Positions 46,753 through 56,930 of a DNA stretch of 64,000 nt are shown piece by piece (within the stretch, counting starts at the first letter, position 1; each line of letters begins with the position of its first letter). The notes beneath the pieces were generated by a model, which made no database searches, was not told the origin of the DNA, and was given only the letters and a program-made list of their open reading frames with translations. Origin of the DNA: Acidobacteriota bacterium. GTDB lineage: Bacteria; Acidobacteriota; Blastocatellia; HR10. The stretch is taken from the NCBI GenBank assembly GCA_030550025.1, contig JAUQQC010000005.1, positions 62,001-126,000 on the forward strand, written 5' to 3'. Position numbers and translations under genes: made by a program.

Positions 46753-47724
46753 ATGGCTGAGATCACGATAGCAGAGATCGAACGGGCGCGCGCGGCGTTT
46801 CCGCCGATCATCCGGCAGACGCCGCTCTTGAAGAGCGAGCAGCTCTCGGCGTCGCTCGGCTGCCCCATCTGGCTCAAATGCGAGAACCTGCAGATCACGG
46901 GCAGCTACAAGGCGCGCGCGGCTTTCACGTTGCTGCATCGCCTGGGCGAGGAGGCAAAACGGCGCGGTGTGGCCCTCACCTCTTCGGGCAACTTCGCCAT
47001 GGCCTTCGCCTATATGGGTCGCTGGCTCGGCGTCCCGACGGTCCTCGTGATGATGCGCCGGACGTCACCCTTCAAGGCCGAACAAGTGGCCCGCTTCGGC
47101 GGGGAGATCGTCTGGTGCGAAGATCGCTTCGAGGCGCGATTTGAAACGTTGCGACGACTGGAAGTCGAACGCGGACTCCTGGCGATCAACCACATGGAAG
47201 ACCCCAACGTCGTCATCGGACATGGGACGATCGGATTGGAAATCCTGGAGCAGCTTCCCGAAGCGCCGATGGTTCTGGTGCCCATCAGCACCGGGGGATT
47301 GATCGCCGGCATCGCGCTCGCCCTGAAAGAACGCGATCCACGCGCTTCGGTCGTCGGCGTTCAACCGGAAGGAGCTAATGCTACGTACCTCTCGTTCAAA
47401 GCCGGAACGATCGTCACGATCCCGGAGACGCGGACGATCTGCGACGCGTTGACGGCCACGCGCCCGGGGACGCTTATGTTCTCGCTCATCCAGCGATACG
47501 TGGACGATGTCGTTATGGTCTCTGACGAAGAGGTGGCCGAAGCCGTCGCCTGGCTCGCCCGCGAAGAGAAGCTCGTCGTCGAACCTTCAGCAGCTGTGGG
47601 CGTGGCCGCGCTGCGCTCAGGGCGCGTAATCCCGCGCGGTCTGACCATCGCACTGCTGAGTGGGGGGAACATCGCTCCCGCGCACTTCGCTCAGCTTCTC
47701 ACCACCGCAAGGGCGGAATGGTGA
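46753..47724 (+). CDS. ilvA: Threonine ammonia-lyase / serine-threonine dehydratase (PLP)
   Basis: QTPLLKSEQLSASLGCPIWLKCENLQITGSYKARAAF (PLP Lys), SSGNFAMAFAY, ISTGGLIAGIALAL, LLSGGNI. No ACT domain, so catabolic-type. Confidence 0.9.
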   Translation: MAEITIAEIERARAAFPPIIRQTPLLKSEQLSASLGCPIWLKCENLQITGSYKARAAFTLLHRLGEEAKRRGVALTSSGNFAMAFAYMGRWLGVPTVLVMMRRTSPFKAEQVARFGGEIVWCEDRFEARFETLRRLEVERGLLAINHMEDPNVVIGHGTIGLEILEQLPEAPMVLVPISTGGLIAGIALALKERDPRASVVGVQPEGANATYLSFKAGTIVTIPETRTICDALTATRPGTLMFSLIQRYVDDVVMVSDEEVAEAVAWLAREEKLVVEPSAAVGVAALRSGRVIPRGLTIALLSGGNIAPAHFAQLLTTARAEW

Positions 47725-47816
47725 AAAGGCTCGAGTGGCCTTCAGTGAGCCGTGCGCTGGGAAGGAGACTCTTGATGTAAGAAGCCATTCCGTCGCCAAA
47801 CGAAAAACCAGCAGGT

Positions 47817-49505
47817 ATGGTGGGATGGATGAGTGAGCTCGCAAGTGCAATGGGGATTCTCACACGCGTTCGTCACCTGATGAGCGAGTGTCGAAGCCAA
47901 ATGTTTTTCGATCGGGCGATCAAGGCTCTCGCGGAACTGCTCGACGTCCCTTGCGTCCTCCTTGGCCGCAGCGAACCGGGAAGCCAAATGCTTCGCATCG
48001 TGAGTCGGTACCGAAGAGGGTTCATCGAGCGCGAAGGGATGATTCGAATCTCCGGGACGCCCCTCGAACGTATCCTCGCAGACGGACGGCCTTACGCCTG
48101 CGATCGAGCCGCCTGGCAATGCTTCCCGCAAGACGAAGAGCTTCAGTCGTGCCGGGCGGAGTTTTACTGGGGCGCTCCGCTCCGAGATCGAAGCAATGGT
48201 GACATTCTCGGTGTACTCGCTCTCCATTCTGCCGAACCGCGGAAGCTCACAAACCCTGAATGCACGCTCTTGGAAATCTTTGGAGCCTGCATAGCGAAAG
48301 AACTGGAGCGCGTCCACCAAGAGGAAGCCCTTCGGGAACTTCAGCGAAAGTTCCTGCACGCGCAGCGAATGGAATCACTCGGCGCTTTGACGGCCGGCAT
48401 CGCGCACGATTTCAACAACCTCCTCACGGGCATCTTGGGCTTCACGGAGCTGGCGCTCGCGCAACTGGAGTCGGCCGATGGAGCCTCCGAAGATGTTCGG
48501 TCGCATCTGCATCAGGTCATCACCCTGAGCCGACGAGCGCGCGATCTCGTGCGACAATTGCTGCTGCTGGGCCGTCCGGAAGATGGATCCGAACGATCAT
48601 GCGCGCTGCACGCCTTCCTCAAGGACTTCACCGCCCTGCTCCGACGCACAATTCCTGAGTGCATCGAGATCGAACTGGACCTCGCTCCTCAGGAGATCAC
48701 TCTGGCCGCCAACCCGGTCCATGTGCAGCAAGTCCTGCTCAATCTCATCATCAATGCGCGCGACGCCATGCCTCAGGGTGGGCGCTTGCGCATTCAAACT
48801 GAGCGCCTTCATCCTGAAGCTCTTCATACCCATCTTTACACACGTGTTCAAAACCGCCCATACGCGCGTTTGACCGTCAGCGATACGGGCGCGGGGATCG
48901 CTCCGGACATCCTACCCCATATCTTCGAGCCCTTCTTCACGACGAAAGGGGCGGACAAAGGAACGGGCCTTGGGCTCTCCGTCGTCCGAGAGATCGTGCA
49001 TGCGCATGGGGGATGGATCGAAGTCGAAAGCGAACCGGGCCGTGGGACGAACGTTCACGTCTTCTGGCCCATCGCCAGGGAGTCCGAGGTCCATAGGTCG
49101 TCCCAACAGCCGGAGGCAGAACAGGTTCCCAGAGGAGATGGAGAGACATTACTGCTGGTCGAAGACGACCCCACGATCCTGAAGGTCGGCGAGCGCTTAC
49201 TGCAGAAGCTCGGCTACCGCGTCTTGACGGCCCACAACGGGCGAGAAGCCGTTGACCTATATGCCCGACATCGACAGGAGATTCGGTTGGTCATGCTGGA
49301 TGCCGTGATGCCGGAGATGAGTGGGGAACATACCCTTCGCGAGCTGCGCGCGCTCGATCCGCAGGTGCGGATCCTCGTCATGACGGGATACAGCTCGCGG
49401 GATCAGCTCAAAGATTTCCCTTGGGAAGCGACTAATGGGCTGCTTTTGAAGCCCTACGATCTCCACTCCTTGGCACGAGCTATCCGCCGCTGCCTGGAAC
49501 GTTGA
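47817..49505 (+). CDS. Hybrid histidine kinase (GAF-HisKA-HATPase-REC)
   Basis: LGALTAGIAHDFNNLLTGILGF H-box, LLNLIINARDAMPQGG, DTGAGIAPDILPHIFEPFFTTKG, REC LLLVEDDPTILKVGERLL. Confidence 0.93.
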   Translation: MVGWMSELASAMGILTRVRHLMSECRSQMFFDRAIKALAELLDVPCVLLGRSEPGSQMLRIVSRYRRGFIEREGMIRISGTPLERILADGRPYACDRAAWQCFPQDEELQSCRAEFYWGAPLRDRSNGDILGVLALHSAEPRKLTNPECTLLEIFGACIAKELERVHQEEALRELQRKFLHAQRMESLGALTAGIAHDFNNLLTGILGFTELALAQLESADGASEDVRSHLHQVITLSRRARDLVRQLLLLGRPEDGSERSCALHAFLKDFTALLRRTIPECIEIELDLAPQEITLAANPVHVQQVLLNLIINARDAMPQGGRLRIQTERLHPEALHTHLYTRVQNRPYARLTVSDTGAGIAPDILPHIFEPFFTTKGADKGTGLGLSVVREIVHAHGGWIEVESEPGRGTNVHVFWPIARESEVHRSSQQPEAEQVPRGDGETLLLVEDDPTILKVGERLLQKLGYRVLTAHNGREAVDLYARHRQEIRLVMLDAVMPEMSGEHTLRELRALDPQVRILVMTGYSSRDQLKDFPWEATNGLLLKPYDLHSLARAIRRCLER

Positions 49506-49531
49506 ACGAGGGAGAGGAATCGCCCGCCCCT

Positions 49532-51388
49532 TCACTCGCGATAGATCACCAGCGTCTGACCGGGTTTGAGGAGATCGGTCGAGAGACGGTTCCACTGGCG
49601 AAGCTCCGAAACGGTCACATCGTACTGATTGGCGATCTTGGTGAGCGTATCCCCAGAACGCACGCGATAGGTGAGGCGCCGGCTGCGTGGGGAAGTCGTC
49701 TCCGTCGTCCGCACGGAGGAAGTGCGCTGTTTCTTCACCCGATCCGAAGGCAGGACGAGGACAATCGTTTGCCCGGCGCGCAGTTTCGTATTCGGGCTCA
49801 AGCGGTTGAGACGAGCGACCTCTCGGGACGAAAGGCCATAGCGCGCAGCGATGCGCGTGATCGTATCGCCCGAACGCGCGCGAACCGTCACGCGCACGAC
49901 CGAGAGTCGCGTCAACTCGACGCCCACAGCGCGTAAGGGCGAGCGACGAGAAACCGACGTCGGAACGATCAAGCGCGCGCCAGCTTTCAAGCTCGCATCA
50001 GTATCCAGCGCATTCACCTGCGCGATCTCCTCAGCGCTCACGCGATGCTCCTCGGCGATGCTCTGTAGCGTCTCCCCCTCGGTGACACTATGGATGCGCC
50101 AGGAATCCCGATGCTGTGGGGGCACCCGCGCGAGCAGTTCACTCACTTGCTCGCCAGTGCCCACGGGCACCCGTACCGTGTAGGTCTCCCCAAGCGGCAC
50201 ATACCCGTACTTGAGTTCCGGATTGAGGTCCCGAATGTGCTCGGGCGAGGCACCAACGGCCTCAGCGATCAATCGGAGATCAAGCGGCCCCTCGACGGGC
50301 ACGGTCTCATACTCGAGCGTCGGCTCCGGCTCGATATCGGTGAAACCATATCGAGCTGGATTCTTCGCGATGGCGATGATGGCGAGGATGATCGGGACAT
50401 AATTGCGAGTCTCGGTTGGCAATAGGCGATTTCGATGTAGGTACCAGAAATCGGCGTACCCAGAAGCCGCGATCGCTCGATCCACGGTCGCTTCCCCACA
50501 ATTGTAGGCCGCCAAGGCTAAGGGCCAGTCCAAATAGCGCTCATAGAGGAACTTCAAGTAGCGAGCGGCTGCTCGCGTGGGTTGCTCCAATCCCGATCGT
50601 TCGTCGAGCCACCTCGTCTGGCGCAGTCCGTACTTCGCTCCTGTCCCCGGAATGAACTGCCAAATGCCCTGCGCTTGCATAGGGGAGCGCGCATGCGGAC
50701 GCCAATTGCTCTCAGCCTGAGCCAGCCACACAAGATCCAATGGGACGCCTTCCTCCTGGAAGATGCGCCGCGCCATCTCCAAATATCGCCCAGCACGTCG
50801 CAGTCCGGTCTCCATCGTCGCCCGCCCCCTGGGATTCTTCGTGAAGTAGTGGATGAACTGCCGGACTTCCGGCGTGATCGTCACGGGGAAATCGAGCGTG
50901 ATCTCCTCGGTCTCCGCTTCAGCGGCCTTGATATCCTCCTCTCGCAATTCGATCTTCGCCAACTCTTCCAGCAGCGAGGGTTCGTACTGCTGCCGAAGCT
51001 CCATGCCTTGCATAGCCGCTTCGAGCTGATACGCATGGATACGCTCGATCAGCGAACGATAATAGGCCAAAAGCTGAGGATGCGCTGGGACATTCACTCG
51101 GGCTTCGAGGATCGTATCCACTGCGCGGTCGAATTCCTCGCGTGCGCGCACGAAGTCTCCTTGACGATAGGCTGTCTCCCCTCGCTGGAAAAGGGTCTCA
51201 GCGCGCTGAATGAGCACACGAAGTGCAGTCTCAGAGGACGACGCCGTCTCCTTTTGCGCCACAACCGGCAGGGGCGTATCCTGGGTCTTCGTTCCTTCAC
51301 CGGGAGGTTGCGTCGTAGATGTCTGCGCCACGAGGACCGAAAGAAGACCAAGTTGCAGCGCGATGAGTCCGCTCACGATCCGCCGTCT
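49532..51388 (-). CDS. Lytic transglycosylase with LysM repeats (MltD-like)
   Basis: SLT domain LVWLAQAESNWRPHARSPMQAQGIWQFIPGTGAKYGL...LALAAYNCGEATVDRAI; LysM units (YRVRSGDTLTKIANQYDVTVSELRQWN). Confidence 0.94.
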   Translation of the reverse strand, partial: RRRIVSGLIALQLGLLSVLVAQTSTTQPPGEGTKTQDTPLPVVAQKETASSSETALRVLIQRAETLFQRGETAYRQGDFVRAREEFDRAVDTILEARVNVPAHPQLLAYYRSLIERIHAYQLEAAMQGMELRQQYEPSLLEELAKIELREEDIKAAEAETEEITLDFPVTITPEVRQFIHYFTKNPRGRATMETGLRRAGRYLEMARRIFQEEGVPLDLVWLAQAESNWRPHARSPMQAQGIWQFIPGTGAKYGLRQTRWLDERSGLEQPTRAAARYLKFLYERYLDWPLALAAYNCGEATVDRAIAASGYADFWYLHRNRLLPTETRNYVPIILAIIAIAKNPARYGFTDIEPEPTLEYETVPVEGPLDLRLIAEAVGASPEHIRDLNPELKYGYVPLGETYTVRVPVGTGEQVSELLARVPPQHRDSWRIHSVTEGETLQSIAEEHRVSAEEIAQVNALDTDASLKAGARLIVPTSVSRRSPLRAVGVELTRLSVVRVTVRARSGDTITRIAARYGLSSREVARLNRLSPNTKLRAGQTIVLVLPSDRVKKQRTSSVRTTETTSPRSRRLTYRVRSGDTLTKIANQYDVTVSELRQWNRLSTDLLKPGQTLVIYRE

Positions 51389-51536
51389 CATATCTCCCGC
51401 TCCCACATAAACTTCACTCCTTCCCGCAGAAAAAAAGACCACAACCGGCGCTTCGACACTTCCACAGCAGCGCCATTAGATAGCATAAAGGAGCCTTATC
51501 TGTCAACCGGGAAAATTTATGCCTTCGGGGAGGACC

Positions 51537-52289
51537 TCAGCGCCATTCTTCGAGCTCGATGCGCCCGTCGCGGATGTGGATGATGCGATGCGCATGCGCG
51601 GCGACCTCCGGCTCGTGGGTGACGATGATAATCGTATTCCCCTGGGCGTGAAGACGATCGAAGAGTGCCATGATCTCGGCCCCCGTCTTGGAGTCGAGGG
51701 CTCCGGTGGGTTCATCAGCCAGGAGAATCGAAGGCCGATTCACCAAAGCGCGAGCGATCGCGACGCGCTGCCGCTGCCCGCCCGAAAGCTCATTCGGCCG
51801 ATGGTGCATCCGATCACCGAGATCCACTATCTCTAAAGCCTGACGGGCGCGCTCCAACCGCTCCTTAGCCGGAACGCCTGCGTAGATCAGTGGCAACTCG
51901 ACGTTGTGCAACGCCGTCGCGCGCGGCAGAAGATTGAACAATTGAAAGACGAATCCGATCTCCCGATTGCGAATGTAAGCCAGTTCATCATCATCCAGTT
52001 CGCTGACGAGCCGGCCGTTGAGCCAATAGCGACCAGCCGTCGGTGTATCCAAGCAGCCGATGATATTCATCAGCGTGGATTTCCCCGAACCGGAAGGACC
52101 GATGATGGCTACGTACTCGTTGGGTTGGATGACCAAGTTGATCCCGCGTAAGGCGTGAACTTCCTCCTGGCCCATCTTGTACGTACGCCAGACGTTCTCC
52201 ATCCGGATCAACCCATCGGCGGAGGGAGAACGTTGGGTGAAGGTTGCGGTCTCCGGCTTCAGCTCGGGCATTGTGCTCGATCGGCTCAT
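51537..52289 (-). CDS. MacB/LolD-type ABC transporter ATP-binding protein
   Basis: Walker [17 protein letters not shown], signature [15 protein letters not shown], Walker [14 protein letters not shown]. Confidence 0.95.
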   Translation of the reverse strand: MSRSSTMPELKPETATFTQRSPSADGLIRMENVWRTYKMGQEEVHALRGINLVIQPNEYVAIIGPSGSGKSTLMNIIGCLDTPTAGRYWLNGRLVSELDDDELAYIRNREIGFVFQLFNLLPRATALHNVELPLIYAGVPAKERLERARQALEIVDLGDRMHHRPNELSGGQRQRVAIARALVNRPSILLADEPTGALDSKTGAEIMALFDRLHAQGNTIIIVTHEPEVAAHAHRIIHIRDGRIELEEWR

Positions 52290-52314
52290 CGCGTTCCCTC
52301 AGGTGGCCAGATGC

Positions 52315-53733
52315 CTACCGGCTCTGGACGTACTCCTTCTTGACCAGAGTATTATGCTTCAACGTGCGCAATTCTCGATAAGGGCCAACGACCACCTCCA
52401 TTCCTTCCTCAAGTCCGCTCACGATCTCGATCTCCATCTCCCCGGAGATGCCCGTCTCGACCGGACGAAAGATCGCTCGATTATCCCGGACGATGAAGAC
52501 CCCCTGAAGACGCTTCCTCTGCCCATTGGCCGAAGCCGCCTGAGCGCCAACTTCCTCCGCATCGCGCTCCACAAGGGCCGCCGGAGGAACGGCGATAACG
52601 TTCTCGCGCGTGTCGGTAGTGATCGTCGCCGTCGCCGACATGCCCGGGCGCAGCCGGTCGCGGATTTCCGGCGTCAGATCAACCAGCCTGATGACCACCT
52701 TGAAATCCTTGGCCTCTTGCCCCGAAGGCGTGAGTTCAGGAAGCGCCTGCCCGCCCCGAACCAAGGCAGCGCGGCCAACCTCGGAAACCACGCCTTGCAG
52801 TTCCTGATCACCAAGCGCATCCACGCGGATGCGCGCTCTCTGCCCGACGCGCACGCGTGCGATATCGGTTTCATCCACCTGAACCTCGACGTTGATCTCC
52901 GACATATCGGCGATGGTCAGCAAGGGCGTCGTGCTGAAGCTGGCGAGCACATACTGGCCGATGCGCACGGGGAGATTGGCGATGACGCCGTCAATAGGTG
53001 CCTTCTGCACGGTCTTGGCCAGCCGATCCAGCGCGCTCTTATAATTGGCCTGAATCTGGGCGACGCGAGCGCGCGCGCTTTGCAATTGCGCCTGGGCTTG
53101 ACGGACCCGAATTTGCGCATCGCGCAGCTGCGCCTCCAGCTGTTGAACTCGTTGTTGCTGCGCTTCGACCAAGGCCTGCGCGCCGCGATAGGAGGCGCGC
53201 GCCCGATCATACTCGGCCCGAGAGATGACCCCTTGCTCCAGAAGCTGCTCCCGACGACGGAACTCCTCTTCGGCGAAGGTGAGATCGGCTCTGGCTCGCT
53301 CCAATTCGTACTTCGCGGCGGCCAGACTCGCTTGGACATTCAGGACGTTGTTTCGGGCCGCATCCACCTGCACTTGAGCATTCTGTACCTCGGCCCGCGC
53401 GGCTTGGAGATTCGCTTGGCTGCTCTCAGCTTCCGAAGAGATCTGCGTCGGATCGATCTTCAAAAGCGGCGTCCCCGCCTTCACCCAATCCCCCTCCTTC
53501 ACATAAATCTCGATGACGCGACCGGGGACCTCTGACGTCATGTTCACGAAATTTCGCGGGCGGACCTCTCCATTGGCCGTGACCTTCGACTCCAACACGG
53601 GCCGACGGGTCACTTTCTCCACCTGGACGACGGGGACATCCGTTCGGCCTCGGGTGACGCTGATACCGACGACCGCTCCTAAGGTCACGATGAGGATGAG
53701 AGCAATCAAAAGCTTCCTTTTCCTCGATGCCAT
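52315..53733 (-). CDS. MacA/HlyD-family periplasmic adaptor
   Basis: N-terminal TM anchor, PRNFVNMTSEVPGRVIEIYVKEGDWVKAGTPLLKID, long coiled-coil, IADMSEINVEVQVDETDIARVRVGQRARIRVDAL. Confidence 0.93.
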   Translation of the reverse strand: MASRKRKLLIALILIVTLGAVVGISVTRGRTDVPVVQVEKVTRRPVLESKVTANGEVRPRNFVNMTSEVPGRVIEIYVKEGDWVKAGTPLLKIDPTQISSEAESSQANLQAARAEVQNAQVQVDAARNNVLNVQASLAAAKYELERARADLTFAEEEFRRREQLLEQGVISRAEYDRARASYRGAQALVEAQQQRVQQLEAQLRDAQIRVRQAQAQLQSARARVAQIQANYKSALDRLAKTVQKAPIDGVIANLPVRIGQYVLASFSTTPLLTIADMSEINVEVQVDETDIARVRVGQRARIRVDALGDQELQGVVSEVGRAALVRGGQALPELTPSGQEAKDFKVVIRLVDLTPEIRDRLRPGMSATATITTDTRENVIAVPPAALVERDAEEVGAQAASANGQRKRLQGVFIVRDNRAIFRPVETGISGEMEIEIVSGLEEGMEVVVGPYRELRTLKHNTLVKKEYVQSR

Positions 53734-53895
53734 CTCCTCTTCTCCCGATGTGATCACCGCTTCTTACGAATGACGGCGCTTGCGAGTTCCACCGAAATCA
53801 CAATGCTACCGCTCCCCCCTGGCGATGTCAACCAACTGGTTCTCGGAAGAAACCGTTAGCGCCTTCCCTGACGGAGAAGGAAGGTGCGTTTCGCC

Positions 53896-55152
53896 TCACG
53901 GGAAGATCCCGCGCACGCGCGTCGCCTCGGCCACTCGCCCAATGGCCAGGATGTAAGCACCGCGTCGCAGATCGACGCCATAGCGCTCGGCTGTCGCGTG
54001 GACTTCGTGAAAGGCGCCCGTCATGACCCGCTCCAGATGGCGAAGGACTTCATCTTCCGGCCAGAAGAACCCGTATTGATCTTGTACCCACTCGAAGTAG
54101 GAGACCGAGACGCCGCCGGCATTGGCCAGGATGTCCGGGATGACCGTGATCCCGCGATCGAAGAGGATGTCGTCGGCCGCCGGCGTGGTCGGCCCATTGG
54201 CCGCCTCAGCGACAAGGCGCGCGCGAATGCGATCGGCGTTACGCCGGGTGATCTGGTTCTCCAATGCCGCCGGAACGAGGATGTCGCACGGGAGTTCGAG
54301 CAATTCCTCGTTGGTGATTGCCTCCGTATCGGGCAGTCCGTGCAGGGCTCCCGTTCGCGCCTTGTGCTGAAGGGCTGCTTCGGGATCAATGCCATGCGGG
54401 TTATAGATCCCCCCCTTAGAGTCGCTCACCGCAATGATGCGCGCCCCATCTTGGTGGAGGAACCGGGCGAGGTTGCTGCCCGCGTTCCCAAAGCCCTGAA
54501 CGACGACCGTCGCACCATTCAAGGCGAGGCCGAGCACGCGACAAGCCTCGCGGATGACGACCTGGCAGCCGCGTGCCGTCGCCTCTTGCCGCCCGTGCGA
54601 GCCGCCCAACTCAATCGGTTTGCCCGTGACCACGCCCAACTCCGTATGCCCCTTGAACATGCTGATCGTGTCCATGATCCAGGCCATCGTCTGCGCGTCC
54701 GTATAGACGTCCGGAGCCGGGATGTCGCGCTCCGGGCCGATAAGCGGCGCGATCTCCGTCGCATAGCGACGCGTCAGTCGCTCCAACTCTCCCTGCGACA
54801 GCTCCTTCGGATTGACCCGCACGCCACCTTTGGCCCCCCCATAAGGGAGATTCACCGTCGCACACTTCCACGTCATCCACATGGCCAGCGCTTTCACCTC
54901 ATCGAGCGTCACGTCGGGATGATACCGAATCCCCCCCTTGCCCGGCCCACGCGCCACGTTGTGCTGGACTCGATAGCCTTCGAAGACGCGTAAGCTGCCG
55001 TCGTCCATCTTGACGGGAATGGAGACGATCAACTGCCGCTTGGGCGTCTTGAGTAGCTCCCTCAATCCATCATCCAAATCGAGATACGCCGCCGCACGGT
55101 CAAATTGCGCCAGGGCGACGGCGAACGGATTCAGGTTCTCCTCCGCGATCAT
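53896..55152 (-). CDS. Glu/Leu/Phe/Val dehydrogenase (glutamate dehydrogenase)
   Basis: GKGGIRYHPDVTLDEVKALAMWMTWKCATVNLPYGGAKGGVRVNP...PAPDVYTDAQTMAWIMDTIS. ATG 55152 preferred. Confidence 0.95.
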   Translation of the reverse strand: MIAEENLNPFAVALAQFDRAAAYLDLDDGLRELLKTPKRQLIVSIPVKMDDGSLRVFEGYRVQHNVARGPGKGGIRYHPDVTLDEVKALAMWMTWKCATVNLPYGGAKGGVRVNPKELSQGELERLTRRYATEIAPLIGPERDIPAPDVYTDAQTMAWIMDTISMFKGHTELGVVTGKPIELGGSHGRQEATARGCQVVIREACRVLGLALNGATVVVQGFGNAGSNLARFLHQDGARIIAVSDSKGGIYNPHGIDPEAALQHKARTGALHGLPDTEAITNEELLELPCDILVPAALENQITRRNADRIRARLVAEAANGPTTPAADDILFDRGITVIPDILANAGGVSVSYFEWVQDQYGFFWPEDEVLRHLERVMTGAFHEVHATAERYGVDLRRGAYILAIGRVAEATRVRGIFP

Positions 55153-55204
55153 CGTACTCCCCCTCCTGAGTAAAGAATGAGCACGTATGATGGCCTTTCT
55201 CTTC

Positions 55205-55549
55205 TTACCGCTTCGAGGCCTCAGGGAAGGAGAGCACCATCTCATCCGGACGGACCATGTGCAGCTCCTCGCGTGCGATCCGCTCGATGACTTCGGGATC
55301 TGTCTTGAGCGCGCGAATCTCCTCCATGAGCCGTTCCGTCTCCAGGCGGAGCTGTCGCACCTCCGTCTCCAATTGCTGATATTCCGCTTGCGCGGCCCGA
55401 TATTCCCGATGCGCCCGCACGAGGATCATCCCACACCCCAGGCCGATCCCGGCGAGCACAAGTACCACGCCGATAATCGGTCCCACTCGCATTGGGCTCG
55501 CGCGCGCGCGCCGATCCTCACTGGAGCGCGAAGATTCGCCCTTGTTCAA
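55205..55549 (-). CDS. Septum formation initiator (FtsB/DivIC family)
   Basis: Single TM, coiled-coil, IARKE-like element (ERIAREELHMVRPDEMVLSF). Internal ATG at 55492 possible. Confidence 0.85.
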   Translation of the reverse strand: MNKGESSRSSEDRRARASPMRVGPIIGVVLVLAGIGLGCGMILVRAHREYRAAQAEYQQLETEVRQLRLETERLMEEIRALKTDPEVIERIAREELHMVRPDEMVLSFPEASKR

Positions 55550-56930
55550 GCAGCACCTCCAGATCCGCTTCCGATGTCGCTTCCGCGTAGCACCGCGCCA
55601 CAGGCTCCGTGCCCGAGAGCCGCAACAGCAACCATGAGCCGTCTTCGAACAGCAGCTTCAGCCCATCCATCCGATTCACCTCGATAGGGCGACGTCCGAA
55701 GAAATCAGCAGGTGGGCCGGCCTGAAGCTTCTCCTGCAGGCGTCGGCGCGCCGATTCGGTCAACGCGATCCCGATGCGCCCGCTCCAGAGCCGCCCATCT
55801 TGCGCGTAGAGATGCTCCAACCCCTCGCTCACGCTCGCACCCGTGCGCGCGACGCTCTCCACAACGAGGAGCGCGGCGAGAATCCCATCCTTCTCCGGAT
55901 AATGGCCGCGAATCGAGAGGCCCGCGCTCTCCTCGCCGCCCAAGATGATCTTCCCCGCCTTGAGCAATTCGCCGATGTATTTGAAGCCGACGGGCGTCTC
56001 GTACACCGGGCGTCCGCGACGCCGCGCCGCACGATCCACCTGATGCGAAGTCGCGACGCTGCGGGCCACCCCTCCCTCCCATGGGCGCGTCTCGCACAAA
56101 TAGTCGAACAAAAGCGCCAGAATCTGATTGGGCGTCACGAAGACGCCTCCCCGATCCACGATCCCGAATCGGTCGGCATCCCCATCCGTAGCCACGCCAA
56201 GATCGAAACCGCCGGACGCGACGACTTCGCAGAGCGTCTGCAAGCGCTCGGCCGAAGGCTCCGGCGCTCCCCCACCAAAGAGCACATCGCGGTAGGCATG
56301 CAAGAGATGAACGTCACACCCAGCTTCCCGCAAGGCGCGATCCAAATATCCGCGCGCCGTCCCCCACAGGGGATCCACGACCACGCGCAAGCGGGCGTGC
56401 GCGATCGCGTGGAAATCGATCTTCGTCTGGAGATCCCGCAAATATCCCTCACGCGGATCATAGGTGCGAAGGATCCCACGCTTTCCGCCATGGAGAACCT
56501 CAGGGCTCTCTCCACAACGTATCCGCTCGATCTCGTGCTCGATCTCCCGCGTGACTTCAGGGAGTGCGGGCGCTCCGTCGGCCGTCGAGAATTTGATCCC
56601 TTGATATTCGGGCGGATTATGGCTGGCCGTGATGTTCACCCCTCCTTGCGCGCGCTCGGCCACGATGGCATACGCGAGGACGGGCGTCGGCACCGGCTCC
56701 GCGCACAGCAAAACATCCACCCCCTCCTCGGCCAACACGCGCGCGCTCTCGCGCGCGAACGTCTCAGCCAAGAATCGCGTATCGTAGCCGACGATGAGCG
56801 TCGCGCCCTCCCGCTGACGCTTCACATAACGCGCGATGGCGCGCATGACCACGCGCACGTTCTCCAGCGTGAAGTCCTCGGCCACGATGGCGCGCCATCC
56901 CGATGTGCCAAATCGAATGGGACTCTTCAT
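55518..56930 (-). CDS. Phosphoglucomutase/phosphomannomutase family
   Basis: IRFGTSGWRAIVAEDFT...GGVNITASHNPPEYQGIKFS (catalytic Ser)...TDGDADRFGIVD. ATG at 56930 gives an ATGA overlap with the upstream gene. Confidence 0.94.
   Translation of the reverse strand: MKSPIRFGTSGWRAIVAEDFTLENVRVVMRAIARYVKRQREGATLIVGYDTRFLAETFARESARVLAEEGVDVLLCAEPVPTPVLAYAIVAERAQGGVNITASHNPPEYQGIKFSTADGAPALPEVTREIEHEIERIRCGESPEVLHGGKRGILRTYDPREGYLRDLQTKIDFHAIAHARLRVVVDPLWGTARGYLDRALREAGCDVHLLHAYRDVLFGGGAPEPSAERLQTLCEVVASGGFDLGVATDGDADRFGIVDRGGVFVTPNQILALLFDYLCETRPWEGGVARSVATSHQVDRAARRRGRPVYETPVGFKYIGELLKAGKIILGGEESAGLSIRGHYPEKDGILAALLVVESVARTGASVSEGLEHLYAQDGRLWSGRIGIALTESARRRLQEKLQAGPPADFFGRRPIEVNRMDGLKLLFEDGSWLLLRLSGTEPVARCYAEATSEADLEVLLEQGRIFALQ

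Noticed and set aside
52177-53535. 452-aa plus ORF opposite the MacA-like gene
   Set aside because: Shadow ORF; sense adaptor is unambiguous.
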